Assembly (NCBI RefSeq): GCF_014196345.1
Contig: NZ_JACIDN010000002.1
Coordinates: 558,001 to 622,000 of the forward strand
Direction of reading: 5' to 3'
DNA: 64,000 nt
From: Methylobacterium brachythecii
GTDB lineage: Bacteria > Pseudomonadota > Alphaproteobacteria > Rhizobiales > Beijerinckiaceae
Below are positions 44,866 to 52,910 of this stretch, one piece after another. Each line of letters opens with the position of its first letter. Position 1 is the first letter of the stretch. The notes beneath the pieces are model-generated. The model searched no databases, had not been told where the DNA came from, and saw only the letters and a program-made list of their open reading frames with translations. Position numbers and translations under genes: made by a program.

Positions 44866-45195
44866 ATGACACGATCAGCGAAACGGATGACCCGCCTCGG
44901 CGCTGCCGGCCTCGCCCTCTGCGGCGCCTGCCTCTGGATCGGCGCAGCCGGCGCCAAGCCGGTGACCTACGACCTGCCCGAGGACACGGCGCAGCTCCAT
45001 CCCGGACCCGGCGTCGAGGTGGCCGAGGCGCATTGCCTGACCTGCCACTCGCCGGACTACATCGCCATGCAGCCCGCCAAGAAGGGCCAAGCCTTCTGGA
45101 CGGCCGAGGTCACCAAGATGATCAAGGCCTATGGTGCGCCGATCGAGGAAGCGGACGCTAAGACAATCGCCGATTATCTGGCGGCGACGTACTGA
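44866..45195 (+). CDS. sorB: Sulfite dehydrogenase cytochrome c subunit (SorB)
   Basis: 109 residues. A signal peptide (residues 1-30, ending near AAGA) precedes a single c-type haem motif CLTCH (Cys57, Cys60, His61). A Met ligand candidate is MQP near residue 69, and a C-terminal helix ends IADYLAATY. It accepts electrons from SorA and hands them to the respiratory chain. Size and position 12 bp after sorA match SorB. It is followed by a long inverted repeat (45201-45259). Confidence 0.88.
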   Translation: MTRSAKRMTRLGAAGLALCGACLWIGAAGAKPVTYDLPEDTAQLHPGPGVEVAEAHCLTCHSPDYIAMQPAKKGQAFWTAEVTKMIKAYGAPIEEADAKTIADYLAATY

Positions 45196-45200
45196 ACCCG

Positions 45201-45259
45201 GTCGCCGGGCCGGCGCGGGACACTCTGTTCGAGGGTCCATCGCGCCCGTGCCCGGCGAC
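45201..45259. terminator. Candidate bidirectional terminator between sorB and the NmrA-like gene
   Basis: GTCGCCGGGC (45201-45210) and GCCCGGCGAC (45250-45259) are perfect complements, and GGCGCG (45212-45217) pairs with CGCGCC (45241-45246) inside. It lies between the convergent stop codons. No T-run follows. Confidence 0.45.
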
Positions 45260-45305
45260 GTGCTCCCACCCCGACTCGGTCGAAGCCTTCGCGCAAAGCG
45301 ATCGA

Positions 45306-46169
45306 TCAGCGACGGACAACGAGCCGGGCGACGACCTCCGGCAGCTTCGTCATGCCTTTCAGCGAACCGGCCTCGCCTGCCTCGAACTCGATCCAGCCTT
45401 CGTTGAAGCCATCGACCATGCGCGCGCGGGGCCCGGGATTGCGGGCGCCCGCCGCCTCGAAACTGGTCTCCCACGCCGACCGCTCGACCGCTTCGGCGCG
45501 AACCGGGCGTTCGAGCTGTGCCGAGAAGGCCGCGGCGAGCGCGATCGGCGCGATCCGTTCCGGCCCTTCGAGTTCGACGATGCGCGTTCCCGTCCAGGTC
45601 TCGCGCAGGAGATCCGCGCCGAGCCGCCCCACATCGGCCGTCGCGACCATCGGTACCGGCTTGTCGAGGGGCTGCAGATAGCTCGCGATCACGCCCGTCT
45701 CCCGGGCTGAGACGACATCCGCGGCCGCGTTCTCCATGAACCAGGCGGCACGCAGGAAGGCGACCGGGATCGGCAGAGGCGCGAGAGTCGCTTCGACGAT
45801 CCCGAGCTGGGTCAGGAGGTTCGGCTCGCTCGCCTGCGCGCCGATCGTCGAGAGCATCACCACCCTGCCGGGTCGCGCTTTCCCGATGGCCTCCACCAGC
45901 GCCACCGCGATGGCACGGACCTCGGGGAATCCCGGTTCCGGATCGAAGAGCGGCGGGATCAGGACGAAGACCCCGGTGCAGCCGGCAAAGGCCGCCGCCA
46001 GCGCCTTCACGTCGGTGATGTCCGCCAGGGCAAGCTCGCACCCGCGTGCGACCCAGTCAGCGGCTCTGCCTTCGTCACGCGCGACGATCCGGACGCGCTC
46101 GCCGCGCGCTAGCAGACGTTTGACCACCGCGCTTCCGACCTGACCCGTCGCGCCGGTAACAGCATACAT
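45306..46169 (-). CDS. NmrA-like NAD(P)-binding protein
   Basis: 287 residues of the atypical SDR/NmrA type. MYAVTGATGQVGSAVVKRLL is the N-terminal TGxTGxxG cofactor site. IVARDEGRAADW and the middle segment RVVMLSTIGAQASEPNLL follow, without a strong YxxxK tetrad. Such proteins act as NADPH-sensing regulators or quinone reductases. It is divergent from a LysR gene, with a palindromic operator between, and together they look like a self-contained cassette in the sulfonate island. The start at 46169 excludes a 13-residue upstream extension. Confidence 0.77.
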   Translation of the reverse strand: MYAVTGATGQVGSAVVKRLLARGERVRIVARDEGRAADWVARGCELALADITDVKALAAAFAGCTGVFVLIPPLFDPEPGFPEVRAIAVALVEAIGKARPGRVVMLSTIGAQASEPNLLTQLGIVEATLAPLPIPVAFLRAAWFMENAAADVVSARETGVIASYLQPLDKPVPMVATADVGRLGADLLRETWTGTRIVELEGPERIAPIALAAAFSAQLERPVRAEAVERSAWETSFEAAGARNPGPRARMVDGFNEGWIEFEAGEAGSLKGMTKLPEVVARLVVRR

Positions 46170-46245
46170 CTCGGTGCCCTTGAACGATCTGCTCGTGAGG
46201 GGCGGCACTATCGTCCCTGCGGAAGCTGACGCACAGTGCGGCTTT

Positions 46246-46262
46246 GTCAGATGATCCCTGAC
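46246..46262. promoter_or_regulatory. Candidate LysR operator between nmrA-like and lysR genes
   Basis: GTCAG-ATGATCC-CTGAC is a perfect 5-bp inverted repeat with the T-N11-A spacing of LysR boxes. It lies 12 bp before the lysR start and 76 bp from the divergent start. Confidence 0.5.
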
Positions 46263-46274
46263 TGAAACTCAGGA

Positions 46275-47213
46275 ATGATCGTGAGCTTCGACACGCGTCT
46301 GCTCTCCGGGCTCGGAGCCCTCGCCGCCGTGGTGGACAGCGGCAGTTTCGTTCGCGCGGCCGAGCCGCTCGGCATGACGGATTCCGGCGTGAGCCGCGCC
46401 GTGTCCCGCCTGGAGGCCCGCGTCGGCATCCGGCTGCTCGATCGGACGACGCGATCGTTGCGCCTGACGGATGAAGGCGCGCGCTTCTACGAACGCGTGG
46501 CTCCCCTGCTCGAGGAGATCCAGGAGGCAGCCGCCATGGCGGGGGGCGCCTCGATCTCGGCTCGGGGGCGATTGCGGGTCGATGTCGACGCGTTCCTCGG
46601 CCAGACCCTGATCGCGCCGAGACTTCCGGAATTCTTTGCAGCCCATCCCGGCCTGTCGGTCGAGCTGGAGACGCGACGAAGCGTCGGCGACCTCGTTGCG
46701 GATGGGATCGATCTCGGGCTACGCTTCGGGCCGCCGACCACTGCCTCGATGGTGTCGCGGAAACTGCTCGACACGCGCGTGCTGACGGTGGCCTCGCCGG
46801 ATTACCTACGCCGCCACGCTCGTCCAACGGTGCCCGAGGATCTCTCCGGTCATGCCTGCATCATGTTCCGCGACCCGATCGGCGGTCATCCCTTCGAATG
46901 GGAGTTTCATCGCGGCACACAGGTTGTCCCGGTGGCTGTCGGCGGGCCACTCATGGTCGGCGATGTCGGAACGATGATTCAGGCATGTCTCGCTGGCGCC
47001 GGCATCGCGCAGATGCTGCATCTTTTCGTCGCCGAACACGTCGAGAGCGGACGGCTGGTCGAACTCTTCCCGGAATGGCGCGACGAGACTTTCCCGCTCC
47101 ATGCCGTCCTGCCTTCGCGCAACTTCGTACCCGCGAAGATCCGTGTCTTCCTCGATTTCGTACTCGGGATCCTCGCGGATGGCGGCCCCCGGATCACTGA
47201 TCCGAGGACCTGA
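46275..47213 (+). CDS. LysR-family regulator of the NmrA-like gene
   Basis: 312 residues. The HTH is SGLGALAAVVDSGSFVRAAEPLGMTDSGVSRAVSRLEARVGIRLLDRTTRSLRLTDEG (residues 11-68), of the common CrgA/DsdC-like subgroup. The effector domain starts near GRLRVDVDAFLGQ. Divergent gene order and the palindrome at 46246-46262 point to control of the NmrA-like gene rather than xsc, whose stop codon is convergent 21 bp away. The ligand is unknown. Confidence 0.87.
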   Translation: MIVSFDTRLLSGLGALAAVVDSGSFVRAAEPLGMTDSGVSRAVSRLEARVGIRLLDRTTRSLRLTDEGARFYERVAPLLEEIQEAAAMAGGASISARGRLRVDVDAFLGQTLIAPRLPEFFAAHPGLSVELETRRSVGDLVADGIDLGLRFGPPTTASMVSRKLLDTRVLTVASPDYLRRHARPTVPEDLSGHACIMFRDPIGGHPFEWEFHRGTQVVPVAVGGPLMVGDVGTMIQACLAGAGIAQMLHLFVAEHVESGRLVELFPEWRDETFPLHAVLPSRNFVPAKIRVFLDFVLGILADGGPRITDPRT

Positions 47214-47234
47214 CGTCGATGGGCGGGCGCTGGA

Positions 47235-49010
47235 TCAGGCCGGCCGCTGCGGCTGCATGTCCGCCTTGTCGATCCCGGCAACGACCACGGGCTTTTTCAT
47301 CGCGTCGCGGCGGAAGGGCTCGCCGAGCTCTTGGTTCAGCATCACCTCGATGAAGGTGGTGACGCCCTGCGCCTGGGCTTCGCCCGCCTGCTGGATCGCT
47401 TCGGTGAGCGCGCGCTGCGTGTCGACGCGGACGCCCTTGAAGCCGCAGCCATCGGCGATCTTAGCGTAGCTCAGCTTCGGGTCGAGCTCGGTGCCGACGA
47501 AGTTGTTATCGTACCAGAGCGTGGTGTTGCGCTTCTCGGCGCCCCATTGAAAGTTGCGGAAGATCACCATGGTGACCGCCGGCCATTCGTCGCGGCCGAT
47601 CGAGGTCATCTCGTTCATGGAGATGCCGAAGGCGCCATCGCCCGAAAAGCCGAAGACCGGGACGTCCGGGCAGCCGATCTTGGCGCCGATGATCGAGGGG
47701 AAGCCGTAGCCGCAGGGGCCGAACATGCCGGGCGCGAGGTACTTCCGGCCCTGCTCGAAGGTCGGGTAGGCGTTTCCGATGGCGCAGTTGTTGCCGATGT
47801 CGGTCGAGACGATCGCATCGCGCGGCATGCCGGCCTGGATCGCGCGCCAGGCCATGCGCGGCGACATCTTGTCGGATTCGCGCTCGCGGGCCTCGGCGTT
47901 CCAGCTCGTGCCCTCGTCGTCCTCCTCGTGGTCGATCGAGGACAGGGCCTGGGCCCAGGCCGACTTGGTACGGTGGACGAGGGACTGGCGATCCTCGCGG
48001 CCGGCATTGCCCGCGCTCGCCGAGAGCTGTTCGAGCAGCTCCCGCGCGACGTGCTTGGCGTCACCGCAGATGCCCACCGAGATCTTCTTGGTGAGGCCGA
48101 TCCGGTCAGGGTTGATGTCGACCTGGATGATCTTGGCGTTCTTCGGCCAGTAATCGATGCCGTAGCCCGGCAGGGTCGAGAACGGGTTGAGGCGGGTGCC
48201 GAGCGCCAGCACCACGTCGGCCTTGGCGATCAGCTCCATCGCCGCCTTCGAGCCGTTGTAGCCGAGCGGGCCGACGGCGAGCGGATGCGAGCCGGGGAAC
48301 GAATCGTTGTGCTGGTAGCCGCAGCAGACCGGCGCATCGAGACGCTCGGCCAGCGCGACGGATTCCTGGATCGCGTTGCCGATGACGACGCCGGCGCCGT
48401 TCAGGATCACCGGGAACTTGGCATTCGAGAGCAGCTCGGCCGCGTCGGCGATGGCGTGCTTGCCGCCGGTCGGGCGCTCCAGCTGCACGATCTGCGGCAG
48501 CTCGATATCGACCTGATGCGTCCAGTAATCGCGCGGGATGTTGATCTGCGCCGGGGCGCAGCCGCGCCAGGCCTTCTCGATCACCCGGTTCAACACCTCG
48601 GCGACGCGGGTCGGATCGCGGACCTCTTCCTGGTAGCAGACCATGTCCTCGAACAGGGCCATCTGCTCGACTTCCTGGAAGCCGCCCTGGCCGATGGTCT
48701 TGTTGGCCGCCTGCGGCGTGACCAGCAGCATCGGCGTGTGGTTCCAGTAGGCGGTCTTGATCGCGGTGACGAAGCCCGTGACGCCGGGGCCGTTCTGGGC
48801 CACCGCCATCGCCATCTTGCCGGTGACGCGGGAATAGCCGTCGGCGATCAGCGCGGCGTTGCTCTCGTGCGCGCAGTCCCAGAAGGTGATGCCTGCCTTC
48901 GGAAACAGATCCGAGACCGGCATCATGGCCGAGCCGATGATGCCGAAAGCATGCTCGATCCCGTGCATCTGCAGGACTTTGATGAAGGCTTCTTCCGTCG
49001 TCATCCTCAT
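47235..49010 (-). CDS. xsc: Sulfoacetaldehyde acetyltransferase (Xsc)
   Basis: 591 residues, the usual Xsc length. It is a ThDP enzyme of the acetolactate-synthase fold. The N-terminal domain has the catalytic Glu49 in AHESNAALIADGYSRVTGK. The C-terminal domain has GFSGDGAFGISMNEMTSIG (ThDP-Mg motif, near residue 457) and the Xsc hallmark VIFRNFQWGAEKRNTTLWYDNNFVGTEL. It cleaves sulfoacetaldehyde with phosphate into acetyl phosphate and sulfite. The start at 49010 (MRMTTEEAF) has GGGAGAG upstream; MTTEEAF at 49004 is possible. It is divergent from an IclR gene followed by acetate kinase. It is the central enzyme linking both predicted feeder branches. Confidence 0.93.
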   Translation of the reverse strand: MRMTTEEAFIKVLQMHGIEHAFGIIGSAMMPVSDLFPKAGITFWDCAHESNAALIADGYSRVTGKMAMAVAQNGPGVTGFVTAIKTAYWNHTPMLLVTPQAANKTIGQGGFQEVEQMALFEDMVCYQEEVRDPTRVAEVLNRVIEKAWRGCAPAQINIPRDYWTHQVDIELPQIVQLERPTGGKHAIADAAELLSNAKFPVILNGAGVVIGNAIQESVALAERLDAPVCCGYQHNDSFPGSHPLAVGPLGYNGSKAAMELIAKADVVLALGTRLNPFSTLPGYGIDYWPKNAKIIQVDINPDRIGLTKKISVGICGDAKHVARELLEQLSASAGNAGREDRQSLVHRTKSAWAQALSSIDHEEDDEGTSWNAEARERESDKMSPRMAWRAIQAGMPRDAIVSTDIGNNCAIGNAYPTFEQGRKYLAPGMFGPCGYGFPSIIGAKIGCPDVPVFGFSGDGAFGISMNEMTSIGRDEWPAVTMVIFRNFQWGAEKRNTTLWYDNNFVGTELDPKLSYAKIADGCGFKGVRVDTQRALTEAIQQAGEAQAQGVTTFIEVMLNQELGEPFRRDAMKKPVVVAGIDKADMQPQRPA

Positions 49011-49199
49011 GGCGCGCTCTCCCAAGCCTGGCTCGGCCAAGTCGTTGTCGATTTTTTCAGCTCGGACGGCAGCGTTGCGTCGTGGCGGTCGGGCTGATCC
49101 GGGATGAGGCGCGCAAGGCCTGCGGCATCCTCATCTGGGTCGAACCTAACGCCTCGCCACCGCCTCGTGCAACAAAAATCTCGTTTTTTTGCTTTTTTC

Positions 49200-49209
49200 A
49201 TTCAGGAAT
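49200..49209. promoter_or_regulatory. Candidate IclR operator in the xsc/iclR intergenic region
   Basis: ATTC-AG-GAAT is palindromic and overlaps a larger imperfect dyad bounded by TTCAT (49197-49201) and ATGAA (49217-49221). It sits in an AT-rich promoter stretch with T-runs. It matches the TTC-N2-GAA pattern upstream of the YeiH-family gene. Confidence 0.4.
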
Positions 49210-49216
49210 TCGGAAT

Positions 49217-49993
49217 ATGAAACGGGAGACCATGGACGAAGCCACCGAATCCTCACCAGCGCTCAAGGCGTTCAGCCTGCTTGAGACCATCGCCGCGATG
49301 GATCACGCGCCGACGCTCGCCGAGCTGACGGAAGCGGCGAATCTGCCCAAGCCCACGCTGCACCGCTGGCTGAGCATGCTGGAGGGCGCGGAGCTGCTGC
49401 GGCGGATGCCGGACGGCCGGCGCTACGAACTGGCCTCGCGCGCCACTGCGCTCGCCTTCGCGATCCTGTCGAACAATGCCGGCTCGACCCAGCGCCACCA
49501 GATTCTGGAGCGCGTCGTGCGCAGCCTCGGCGAATCCTGCAACCTGACGGTGCTGGAGGGCAGCGAGGTCATGTATCTCGACCGCGTCGAGGCGGCGGCT
49601 CCGTTGCGCGTCGCCTTCCAGAAGGGCTCGCGCGTGCCGGCCCATGCCTCGGCGAGCGGCAAGCTCTTCCTAGCGATGATGCCGCCGGCCAAGCGCGACC
49701 GGCTGATCGGCACGCTGACGCTGGAGCGCTACACCGCCAACACCCTCGCCGACGCCGAGGCGCTGAAGGCCGAGCTCAGTCGGATCAAGCGCGACGGCTA
49801 CGCCTTCGACGACGAGGAATTCCTGTCCGGCCTGTTCTGCGTGGCCGTTCCGATCTTCGACCAGAACGGCCGCGACTGCCTCGCCGCCCTCGCGCTCCAG
49901 GCGCCCGTGGTGCGCGTCTCGCGCGCCAATGCGGCCGAGCGCGTCTCGGCCCTGCGCGAAGCGGCGGAGGCGCTGGCCGTCACGCTGCGATAA
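49217..49993 (+). CDS. IclR-family transcriptional regulator
   Basis: 258 residues. The N-terminal winged helix shows ALKAFSLLETIAAMDHAPTLAELTEAANLPKPTLHRWLSMLEGAELL (about residues 15-61). The ligand domain includes FQKGSRVPAHASASGKLFLA near residue 135 and YAFDDEEFLSGLFCVAVPIFD near residue 195, both standard for IclR proteins. It is divergent from xsc and 37 bp upstream of ackA, so it likely controls both. The ligand may be sulfoacetaldehyde, a sulfonate or acetyl phosphate (inference). Start 49217 or 49232 (MDEATE). Confidence 0.87.
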   Translation: MKRETMDEATESSPALKAFSLLETIAAMDHAPTLAELTEAANLPKPTLHRWLSMLEGAELLRRMPDGRRYELASRATALAFAILSNNAGSTQRHQILERVVRSLGESCNLTVLEGSEVMYLDRVEAAAPLRVAFQKGSRVPAHASASGKLFLAMMPPAKRDRLIGTLTLERYTANTLADAEALKAELSRIKRDGYAFDDEEFLSGLFCVAVPIFDQNGRDCLAALALQAPVVRVSRANAAERVSALREAAEALAVTLR

Positions 49994-50030
49994 GCGCCCG
50001 CCAAGGGCGCGCTCACAAGGAGAGACGCCC

Positions 50031-51197
50031 ATGGACGACGCCATTCTCGTGCTCAATGCCGGCTCGTCGAGCGTGAAATTCGCGCTTTTCCGAGCCGAAA
50101 CACTGGAGCCGCTCTGCCGTGGCGGCATCGAGGGCATCGGCAGCCGGGCGAGCTTCGGGGGCGCCAAGGGTGCCGAAGCGGGTCTGTTCGACGGCGCAGA
50201 CCTCCCCGAATCGAGCAACCACGAGGTCGCCACGCGCTGGCTGCTCGACGGCATCCGGCGCTCGGATCGCATCACCCTGCAGGCGGCCGGGCACCGCGTC
50301 GTCCACGGGGGTCCCGACTTTTCCGCACCCGTGCTGATCGTCAACGCGGTGATGACGGCCCTCGAAGAGCTGATCCCCCTCGCCCCGGCGCACCAGCCCC
50401 ACAACCTCGCCGCCATCGAGGCCGTGGCGAAGGCGTGGCCCGGCCTCCCGCAGGTCGCCTGTTTCGACACCGCCTTTCACCGGACCATGCCGCGGCTCGC
50501 CCAGATCTTCGCGATCCCGCACGAGCTGACCGACCAGGGCCTCGTCCGCTACGGCTTCCACGGCCTTTCCTACCAGCACATCGCCGACGTGCTGCCCAGC
50601 ATCGCCGGCGAGGCGGCGAAGGGCCGGGTGATCGTCTGTCATCTCGGGCACGGCGCCAGCCTCTGCGCCATGAGTGAAGGCCGCAGCATCGCCACCACCA
50701 TGGGCTTCACCGCCCTCGACGGCCTCGTGATGGGCATGCGCTGCGGCGCCATCGATGCCGGCCTCGTGCTGCACCTGATCGAGCAGCGCGGCATGGCCCC
50801 GGCTGAGGTCTCCGAAATCCTGAACCGCCGCTCGGGCCTGCTCGGCGTCTCCGGCATCAGCAACGACGCGCGTACGCTGCTCGCCAGTGACGACCCGCGC
50901 GCGAAGGAGGCGTTGGACCTTTTTTCTTACCGCGTCGTGCGCGAGGCCGGCTCGCTGATGGCGGCTTTGGGCGGACTCGACGCCTTGGTCTTCACCGCGG
51001 GGATCGGAGAACATTCGGCGCCTATCCGCTCGGCGATTTGCCGAGCCCTCGGTTGGGCCGGGGTGGAGCTTGACGAGTCCCGCAACGCGACGAATGCGAT
51101 GCGCATCAGCGACGACGCGGCGCGAGTTCCGGTGTACGTCGTCCCCGCTGATGAGGAGCGGCCCATCGCTCGAGCAGTGCTCCAGAGAATGTCTTGA
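50031..51197 (+). CDS. ackA: Acetate kinase
   Basis: 388 residues. The ASKHA-fold motifs are complete: ILVLNAGSSSVKFALF at the N-terminus, GHRVVHGG near residue 87, CFDTAFHRTMP near residue 146, VRYGFHGLSYQHI near residue 177, VCHLGHGAS near residue 204, and FTAGIGEHSAPIR near residue 323. It would convert acetyl phosphate and ADP into acetate and ATP. Clusters with xsc usually carry pta, but here an acetate kinase is placed after the divergent IclR gene. The strong AAGGAGAG lies before the ATG. It could act on propionyl phosphate too. Confidence 0.9.
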   Translation: MDDAILVLNAGSSSVKFALFRAETLEPLCRGGIEGIGSRASFGGAKGAEAGLFDGADLPESSNHEVATRWLLDGIRRSDRITLQAAGHRVVHGGPDFSAPVLIVNAVMTALEELIPLAPAHQPHNLAAIEAVAKAWPGLPQVACFDTAFHRTMPRLAQIFAIPHELTDQGLVRYGFHGLSYQHIADVLPSIAGEAAKGRVIVCHLGHGASLCAMSEGRSIATTMGFTALDGLVMGMRCGAIDAGLVLHLIEQRGMAPAEVSEILNRRSGLLGVSGISNDARTLLASDDPRAKEALDLFSYRVVREAGSLMAALGGLDALVFTAGIGEHSAPIRSAICRALGWAGVELDESRNATNAMRISDDAARVPVYVVPADEERPIARAVLQRMS

Positions 51198-51512
51198 TTC
51201 GCCGGCGGCTGTTGAATCGAGAGCGACGTGCCACGGCGATCGCCTTGAACCATCCGCTTGCCGGTACTCCAGACCACGATGTTACGTCGCCTGCAGCCGC
51301 TCGTGAGTGGGTAACGAGTGGGAGCCGCCGCCCCGATGCCATCGGGCCGGATGCGGCTCCAGCCGGTTACGATAGACCAAAGTCGCAAGGCATCCGCCGC
51401 GCCAGCGCTTGGGAGCAGGCACGGCCTCTGCTAGGGACCCGGCCATCATGGCGCGTTCAGGCGTGCGCCTCTATCTGCCTGGAAAAGCCAGCCTGTCCGG
51501 AGTCCCCCGTCC
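51198..51512. other. Gene-free region at the right edge of the sulfonate island
   Basis: No ORF is supported. A nested hairpin lies at 51321-51360: outer stem GGAGCCG/CGGCTCC, inner stem CCCGAT-GCC-ATCGGG. It may end the iclR-ackA transcript, though no T-run follows. The last ~100 bp probably hold the gpmA promoter. Confidence 0.4.
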
Positions 51513-52142
51513 ATGGAGCGCCTGCTCGTCCTCGCTCGCCACGGCCAGAGCGAGTGGAATCTCAAGAACCTTTTCACTGGCTGGCGCGACCCCGACCTGA
51601 CCGAGAAGGGCGTCGAGGAGGCCCGCAAGGCCGGCATCTGGCTCAAGGGCCAGGGCTACGCGTTCGACGTGGCCTTCACGTCGAATCTCGGCCGCGCCCA
51701 GCGCACCTGCGCCCTGATGCTCGAAGAGATGGGCCAGACCGGCCTCGAAACGATCCGGGCCGAGGCCCTGAACGAGCGCGATTACGGCGACCTCGCCGGC
51801 TTGAATAAGGACGACGCCCGCCAGCGCTGGGGCGACGAGCAGGTCCGGCTGTGGCGCCGCTCCTACGACGTGCCGCCCCCCGGCGGCGAGAGCCTCAAGG
51901 ACACCGTCGCGCGCGTCCTGCCCTTCTACATCCAGGCGATCCTGCCGCAGGTACTGGCCGGCAAGCGGGTCCTCGTCGCCGCGCACGGAAATTCCCTGCG
52001 GGCGCTGGTCATGGTGCTCGACGGCATGACCACCCAGACCATCGCGGGCCTCGAGATCGCGACGGGCGTGCCGCTGGTCTACCACCTCAAGGCCAACGCC
52101 ACGGTCGAGGCCAAGACCAGCCTCGACAAGGACATCGACTGA
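51513..52142 (+). CDS. gpmA: 2,3-bisphosphoglycerate-dependent phosphoglycerate mutase
   Basis: 209 residues, the short alphaproteobacterial form. The phosphohistidine motif [23 protein letters not shown] is at the N-terminus, [11 protein letters not shown] near residue 56, [12 protein letters not shown] near residue 87 (catalytic Glu), and [12 protein letters not shown] near residue 155 (second His). It interconverts 3- and 2-phosphoglycerate. It is followed by an AlkB-like gene whose predicted start overlaps its stop. In related genomes gpmA commonly adjoins dapB. Confidence 0.93.
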   Translation: MERLLVLARHGQSEWNLKNLFTGWRDPDLTEKGVEEARKAGIWLKGQGYAFDVAFTSNLGRAQRTCALMLEEMGQTGLETIRAEALNERDYGDLAGLNKDDARQRWGDEQVRLWRRSYDVPPPGGESLKDTVARVLPFYIQAILPQVLAGKRVLVAAHGNSLRALVMVLDGMTTQTIAGLEIATGVPLVYHLKANATVEAKTSLDKDID

Positions 52143-52837
52143 TCGCGGCCGCCATCACGCTGGCGCCGGGGTTGATTCACTACCCCGGCTGGCTCGACGC
52201 GCAGGCGCGCCTCTCACTCGCCACGGCGCTGGCCGCGGCTCTCGACAGCGCGCCGCCCTACACGCCGCGGATGCCGCGCACCGGCAAGCCGTTCTCGGTA
52301 CGCATGACGAACTGCGGGCCGCTCGGCTGGGTCTCCGGCCGGGACGGCTACCGCTACCAGCCCAACCACCCCGAGACCGGGGCGCGCTGGCCAGCGATCC
52401 CGGAGACGGCGCTGGAGGCATGGGACGCTCTCGGCGGGTACACTGCGCCGCCCGAAGCCTGCCTGGTGAACCTCTATGATCCCGGCACCCGCATGGGCCT
52501 CCATCAGGATCGCGACGAAGAGGACCTCGCCGCGCCCGTGGTCTCGCTATCGCTCGGGGCGACGGCCCTGTTTCGCTACGGCGGCCTGAAGCGCAGCGAT
52601 CCGACCCGCTCGATCCGCCTCGCCAGCGGCGATGCCTTGGTGATGGGCGGCGCATCCCGGCTGGTCCATCACGGCGTCGACCGCCTGATCGACGAGCCGC
52701 CGCAGCTGTTCGCCGGCGATCGCTCGGCCGGGGACGGCCGGCTCGACGACGTCCTGCGCCATTTCCTGGCCGCCGGCGGCCGCTGCAACCTCACGCTCCG
52801 CCGTGTGACGCAGCCGCGGGACCGGCCCGGCGCTTGA
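52139..52837 (+). CDS. alkB: AlkB-like 2-oxoglutarate/Fe(II) dioxygenase
   Basis: About 232 residues. [20 protein letters not shown] near residue 48 is the substrate-side segment of AlkB. The iron site is visible as [19 protein letters not shown] (HxD) near residue 110 and [10 protein letters not shown] near residue 175 (distal His), with Arg-rich [10 protein letters not shown] near the end binding 2-oxoglutarate. It would demethylate alkylated DNA bases. No ATG or GTG starts the domain in frame. A CTG at 52139 overlaps the gpmA TGA (CTGA) and has AGGA six bases upstream; TTG at 52172 is the alternative. Translation is probably coupled to gpmA. Confidence 0.8.
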   Translation: MIAAAITLAPGLIHYPGWLDAQARLSLATALAAALDSAPPYTPRMPRTGKPFSVRMTNCGPLGWVSGRDGYRYQPNHPETGARWPAIPETALEAWDALGGYTAPPEACLVNLYDPGTRMGLHQDRDEEDLAAPVVSLSLGATALFRYGGLKRSDPTRSIRLASGDALVMGGASRLVHHGVDRLIDEPPQLFAGDRSAGDGRLDDVLRHFLAAGGRCNLTLRRVTQPRDRPGA

Positions 52838-52910
52838 CAGCGGACGGATGCAGGCGGACCCATCGCGGGTGAGTGCCCGCCCGTCCGGGCCTTTCGGAGA
52901 CACGATCCCG

